From: Streptomyces sp. NA02950 | Lineage (GTDB): Bacteria; Actinomycetota; Actinomycetes; Streptomycetales; Streptomycetaceae | Assembly (NCBI RefSeq): GCF_013364155.1 | Contig: NZ_CP054916.1 | Span: forward strand, 7,780,001-7,844,000 | DNA: 64,000 bases | Direction: 5' to 3' | Part shown: positions 60,589-64,000 of the stretch, piece after piece | Position numbering within the stretch: position 1 is the first letter of the stretch | How the letters are laid out: each line of letters starts with the position of its first letter | Position numbers and translations under genes: made by a program | The notes under the pieces: model-generated | What the model was told of the DNA's origin: nothing | The model's database searches: none | What the model saw: only the letters and a program-made list of their open reading frames with translations

Positions 60589-61884
60589 TTACCAGAAATC
60601 GGGCAGGCTGTAGCGAAAGGTGTTGGTCTGGTGCCAGTAGTGGTTGCCGTCGACCCACACGGCCACGCCCCGCAGAAAGCGCTGCAGGCTCGGGACGGGG
60701 CAGGCGGTGGCCACGGCTGCGGCTTCGGTCTCGAAGGCGTGCATGAGGTCGTTGTGGACCTCGACCGCCTTCAGATAGGCATCGCGGTCGGAGAGACCCT
60801 CACGCTCGGCGATCACCACGGGCAGGTTCAGATGCCGTCCGGGGCTGGCGAGTTCCTTCGTATACGAGTACAGGTCGTTCACGATGGTCGTGGCGTTCCC
60901 GGCGAGGGCGATGACCCGCTGCACGGCGGGCTGAGCGTGCAGGTCGGCCGGCAGTTCGTAGCCACCGACGGCGTCGGTGATGGTGGGGCAGGGGCGGAAG
61001 TTGTTGAACTGGCGCATCGCCAGGTATTCCCACACCTCGGGAATGTGGTCCGTCTCGGCCCAGGCGGCCTCGGCGAGGTACCCCATGTGCAGCCGGGCCA
61101 TGTCGTGCCGGAACCGGTCGGCCTGGGAGGGGGTGGTCAGCTGGACGAAATACTCCATGGCGGAGCGGTAGGCGCGTCGAGGCGCGTCCGAAAGGAGCGA
61201 CTCCGCCCACAGCGGCTGATACTCCTCCGTCGTATGCAGGGGGTCGAGTGCGGTGTGCGCCAGCAGAAGGCGTCCGCCGAGGCCGATCGGCGAGCCTCCG
61301 TGGTCCTCGCAGTAGCAGTCGTCCACCGCGTTCTCGGCCACCATCAGGCGCGTGGCGAGCATCACGTGGTCGACGGTGGGAGCGTCCGGATGGCAGGCGA
61401 CCATGTAGCGCCCCACGGCGAAGCCGTCGAACTGATCCTCCCAGTCCTCGGGGTACAGGTCGACCTCGTCCAATGCCCAGGCCTTGATCCTGCGACTGAC
61501 CTCCTCCACCCGCACGGGGTCGGGCTCCGGCACCGGGTGGTGGTAGAGGCCCGGGATCGGGGTGCCTTCCGCCGGAGCCGCCGGCGGCTCCAGCGGCGTA
61601 GGCCGCTCCGCGCGCCGGGCCAGGTTCAGGCTTGCCGTGCCCAGACCGCTGGGGCCGCGCAGGATCCGTTCCAGGCCGACGCGGGGTGTCCGCGCCCCGG
61701 CGGCGGGGATCTCGACGGGCGGCGGGGCGGGCAAGGGAGGCGCAAGGTGCCGGGAGGCGATGGCGGTCTTGATGTCGCGGGCGCGGGCGGCGGCCTCGGC
61801 GAGGACGTACGGCCCGGAGCGGGAGGCGGTCGCGGGGCGGCCCGATGGGCTCGATGGGGGAGGCGAAGGCTCAGGGGCGGGCAT
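60589..61884 (-). CDS. 2-Methylisoborneol synthase
   Basis: Class I terpene synthase of 431 residues that cyclises 2-methylgeranyl diphosphate. The metal motifs are DDCYCED (Asp-rich) and NDLYSYTKE (NSE triad); the C-terminus ends FRYSLPDFW with the conserved Arg-Tyr pair. The first 110 residues are Pro/Ala-rich and look disordered, with GPSGLGTASLNLARR near residue 78; in the characterised Streptomyces system such an N-terminal region is the encapsulin cargo-loading segment. ATG 61884 has GAGGAG 6 nt upstream; a nearby ATG at 61890 is out of frame. Confidence 0.93.
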   Translation of the reverse strand: MPAPEPSPPPSSPSGRPATASRSGPYVLAEAAARARDIKTAIASRHLAPPLPAPPPVEIPAAGARTPRVGLERILRGPSGLGTASLNLARRAERPTPLEPPAAPAEGTPIPGLYHHPVPEPDPVRVEEVSRRIKAWALDEVDLYPEDWEDQFDGFAVGRYMVACHPDAPTVDHVMLATRLMVAENAVDDCYCEDHGGSPIGLGGRLLLAHTALDPLHTTEEYQPLWAESLLSDAPRRAYRSAMEYFVQLTTPSQADRFRHDMARLHMGYLAEAAWAETDHIPEVWEYLAMRQFNNFRPCPTITDAVGGYELPADLHAQPAVQRVIALAGNATTIVNDLYSYTKELASPGRHLNLPVVIAEREGLSDRDAYLKAVEVHNDLMHAFETEAAAVATACPVPSLQRFLRGVAVWVDGNHYWHQTNTFRYSLPDFW

Positions 61885-62025
61885 CCATGGCTCCTCGGTG
61901 GGGTGGGTGACTGTCCCGGATCCCGGGCGTGCCCGGCCGGTCCGGAGAGAGGCCGGTCCGGAGAGAGGCCGGTCCGTCGTAGCCGCCGGGGTGCGCCCGG
62001 TCCTCCGGTCGTGGCTGAGGCGGCA

Positions 62026-63438
62026 CTAGTCGTGGCTGCGGGCGATCTGCACGTTCTCCAGCACACCGAGCGCGTCCGGTACCAGGACGGCGGCGGAGTA
62101 GTAGGTGCTGACGAGGTAGGAGATGATCGACCTTTCGTCGATGCCCATGAAGCGCACCGACAGCCCCGGTTCGTACTCCTCCGGAAGACCGGTCTTGCGC
62201 AGACCGATGACGCCCTGGTTGTCCTCTCCGGTGCGCATGACCAGGACCGAGCTGGTGTTCTCTTTGGTGATGGGGATCTTGTTGCAGGGCAGGATCGGGA
62301 CCCCGCGCCAGGCCGGGACCTGTTGTCCGCCGAGGTCGACGTGGTTCGGGTAGAGGCCACGGGAGTTGAACTCACGCCCGATCGCAGCGATCGTCCTCGG
62401 GTGGGCGAGGAAGAACTTGGAGCCGCGGCGGCGGCACAGCAGCTCGTCGAGGTCGTCCGGGGTGGGCGGACCGGAGTGGGTCTGGATGCGCTGCTTGAAG
62501 TCGGCGTTGTGGAGCAGACCGAACTCCCGGTTGTTGATCAGCTCGTGCTCCTGGCGCTCGCGCAGTGCCTCGATGACGAGCCTGAGCTGTTCCTCGGTCT
62601 GGTCCATCGGGTCGTTGTAGAGGTCGGCGACCCTCGTGTGGATCCTCAGAACGGTCTGCGCGACGGAGAGTTCGTACTCGCGCGGCTTCAGCTCGTAGTC
62701 GACGAACGTACCGGGCAGCGCGGGTTCGCCGGTGTGACCGGCCGACAAGGCGATCTCGGCCTCGCCGCGGCGGTTCCGCCGTCGGCCGAGAAGCGAACGG
62801 AACTCCCGGACGTGGTCCTGGAGGCCGGGCGCCGCGGACAGCGCGGCGTCGAAGTCGGCGCGGTCCAGGGTGAGCAGGGTGCCGGCGGTCTCGGCGGTGG
62901 CGGTGCAGGCCCACCGGGCCCCCGAGTCCAACAGAACGTCCTCACCGAACCGGTCGCCGTCGGCCAGTACGGCAACGGTGGTCTCGTCGCCGTACTTGCC
63001 CACGGAGGTCTGCCGGACGCGGCCGTGGGCGATCAGGTGCAACTGCTCGGCGGGTGCACCGCGCACGACCAGCGTTTCGCCCGCACGGAAGTCGCGTTGG
63101 ACACACCGGTCGGCGATCGCGGTCAGCACCTCCACGTCCTCGAAGCCACGCAGCAGGGCCAGTTCGCCGAGCTCGCGGGGGATCACCCGTACGTCGGCAC
63201 CGTCCTGGACGAACTCGACGCGCCCATCGCCGACGGTGTGACTCAGCCGACGGTTCACCCGGTAGGTGCCGCCTCCGACCTCAACCCAGGGAAGTGTCCG
63301 CAGCAGCCAGCGAGAGGTGATCCCCTGCATCTGCGGGGCGGACTTGGTCGTGGTGGCGAGGTTGCGGGCGGCCGCCGTGCTCAGGCTCGACTGCCGAGGC
63401 GGCTCCAGCGGTGCTCCCGGGCCGGTGTCAACTGTCAT
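62026..63438 (-). CDS. Family 2B encapsulin shell protein with cyclic-nucleotide-binding domain
   Basis: HK97-fold shell protein of 470 residues (EshB-like). The N-arm (about 1-85) has [20 protein letters not shown]; residues about 92-215 are an inserted Crp-type cNMP-binding domain ([59 protein letters not shown]); the rest is the capsid core ([19 protein letters not shown] through [20 protein letters not shown] and [20 protein letters not shown]). Such shells enclose 2-methylisoborneol synthase in Streptomyces. ATG 63438 has AAGGAGAG about 9 nt upstream; the longer frame adds Arg-rich noise. It is 141 nt before the synthase gene. Confidence 0.92.
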   Translation of the reverse strand: MTVDTGPGAPLEPPRQSSLSTAAARNLATTTKSAPQMQGITSRWLLRTLPWVEVGGGTYRVNRRLSHTVGDGRVEFVQDGADVRVIPRELGELALLRGFEDVEVLTAIADRCVQRDFRAGETLVVRGAPAEQLHLIAHGRVRQTSVGKYGDETTVAVLADGDRFGEDVLLDSGARWACTATAETAGTLLTLDRADFDAALSAAPGLQDHVREFRSLLGRRRNRRGEAEIALSAGHTGEPALPGTFVDYELKPREYELSVAQTVLRIHTRVADLYNDPMDQTEEQLRLVIEALRERQEHELINNREFGLLHNADFKQRIQTHSGPPTPDDLDELLCRRRGSKFFLAHPRTIAAIGREFNSRGLYPNHVDLGGQQVPAWRGVPILPCNKIPITKENTSSVLVMRTGEDNQGVIGLRKTGLPEEYEPGLSVRFMGIDERSIISYLVSTYYSAAVLVPDALGVLENVQIARSHD

Positions 63439-63599
63439 CGGGCGAGCTCTCCTTCGAAAGGGCGGTGTCTGGCGTGCGTGCATGTCGCCGGGAAAGGAGG
63501 GGGCAAACATCCAGGAATCGTTCAGATCCCCAGGAACGCTAGCGGCTCGTGTGCCCAGTCGGCCCTGTTGGGACATTGACATTAACTCGATAAGATGAT

Positions 63600-63614
63600 C
63601 TTGCGCTGCGCAAG
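63600..63614. promoter_or_regulatory. Perfect palindrome upstream of the encapsulin operon
   Basis: CTTGCGCTGCGCAAG is a 7-bp inverted repeat around one base, 162 nt upstream of the encapsulin start and next to an AT-rich stretch (CATTAACTCGATAAGATGAT, 63579-63600 area) that stands out in this GC-rich DNA. This looks like an operator and promoter for the 2-methylisoborneol operon. No regulator gene is adjacent in the window. Confidence 0.45.
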
Positions 63615-64000
63615 GTTTGCCCGGGTGGTCGATAGACCGCAGACGCGATCGTGAGCGCGCTCGGGCTCGGCGCCGAGGCGTGGGGTCCGCGATCGGCGAA
63701 GGACTGCGCATCGACGGCGCCCATGTCCGAAACCGATGGGCTGGGACCAGCTCGCCGTCTCATTCACGGTGCTGTGTGCGGCTGTTGGTGGGTGCCTGCG
63801 AGCCGGCGCCGCCCCGATGGCGGCCACCAGGAGGGCTCGCCGAAAGAACCGCGTGACGTGTTTCGGGTCGCTCCGGCCATCCGGAGCACCCGTCAGATCA
63901 CGTCGCCGGGCGCCGGATGCGACAAAGGCGTGCCGCACGAGTGCATCGGTGGCGGCCGGCAGCGAAGTGTCAGGCCGACGGTGAGGAGGACGGCCGCCCG
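63615..64000. other. Right-edge stretch without a recognised gene
   Basis: Open frames on both strands (for example 63736-63984 plus and 63582-63938 minus) show no motif, no clear ribosome-binding site and Arg-rich composition typical of chance frames in GC-rich DNA. A gene continuing past the right edge cannot be excluded. Confidence 0.35.

Noticed and set aside
60631..63579. 982-codon open frame on the plus strand
   Set aside because: Antisense to the encapsulin and terpene synthase genes, both identified with confidence.
63736..63984. Possible short exported protein at the right edge
   Set aside because: Has one hydrophobic stretch but no ribosome-binding site and an Arg/Ser-rich tail; likely chance.

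Overview
The window is very GC-rich with codon use typical of Streptomyces. It carries Streptomyces hallmarks: a 2-methylisoborneol (earthy odour) operon with its family 2B encapsulin shell, GTG/TTG starts, long translationally coupled operons, and many relics of insertion sequences. The density of broken genes and mobile-element remnants suggests an accessory, probably arm-located, part of the chromosome.

Layout. 1-1.1 kb: an IS110-family transposase running off the left edge. 1.3-3.9 kb: an MFS exporter coupled to a FAD monooxygenase, a likely efflux plus modification pair. 4.2-6.0 kb: a secreted SGNH hydrolase with an EF-hand-like loop and a PKD domain. 6.2-8.5 kb: a histidine-kinase relic, an AraC regulator and a divergent, frameshifted NmrA-type reductase. 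8.6-13.6 kb: a small uncharacterised biosynthetic set (KAS III-like ketosynthase, SRPBCC protein, thiamine-diphosphate enzyme, remnant of a FAD-linked oxidase, HisC-like aminotransferase). 13.8-14.6 kb: decayed substrate-binding protein and IS701-type transposase. 14.7-15.4 kb: PAP2 phosphatase.

15.4-43.0 kb is one minus-strand, 21-gene exopolysaccharide operon. In transcription order it holds the initiating sugar phosphotransferase, a GDP-mannose/UDP-glucose dehydrogenase, a glycosyltransferase, two Wzz-like co-polymerases, asparagine-synthase-like amidotransferase, bi-domain oxidoreductase, heparinase-type protein, beta-helix lipoprotein, polymerase and another glycosyltransferase. A CDP-sugar cassette follows (C-methyltransferase, cytidylyltransferase, PIG-L deacetylase, SDR epimerase, DUF4910 hydrolase), then flippase, GT2, pyruvyltransferase, RmlC-like epimerase and class III aminotransferase. 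Almost every junction overlaps or abuts. The 5' end has 35-nt direct repeats that duplicate the ribosome-binding site and start, and create a 13-codon leader frame.

44.9-50.8 kb is a compact plus-strand lipid pathway: exporter, soluble di-iron desaturase-like enzyme with an extra N-terminal domain, hotdog thioesterase, acyl carrier protein, fatty acyl-AMP ligase and a small Cys-containing protein. A soluble histidine kinase/response regulator pair converges on it. No PKS or NRPS is present, so the product is probably an acyl-ACP-derived lipid or a building block. 53.0-54.6 kb: a membrane protein divergent from a DUF1062 protein. 54.7-58.7 kb: a two-gene unit, a small membrane protein coupled to a 1066-residue P-loop NTPase with about seventeen 32-residue repeats; the two proteins share an unusual glycine/Asp-Asn motif, and a 66-residue membrane protein follows. 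58.8-59.7 kb: truncated ricin-type lectin and a doubly frameshifted membrane protein. 59.7-63.4 kb: the 2-methylisoborneol operon. The last 560 bases hold no convincing gene.

The best candidates for undescribed biology are the fatty acyl-AMP ligase/di-iron/ACP pathway, the NTPase-repeat two-component unit, the CDP-sugar cassette and the repeat-built leader of the exopolysaccharide operon. All function calls come from reading translated sequence against remembered family features; no database search was run.
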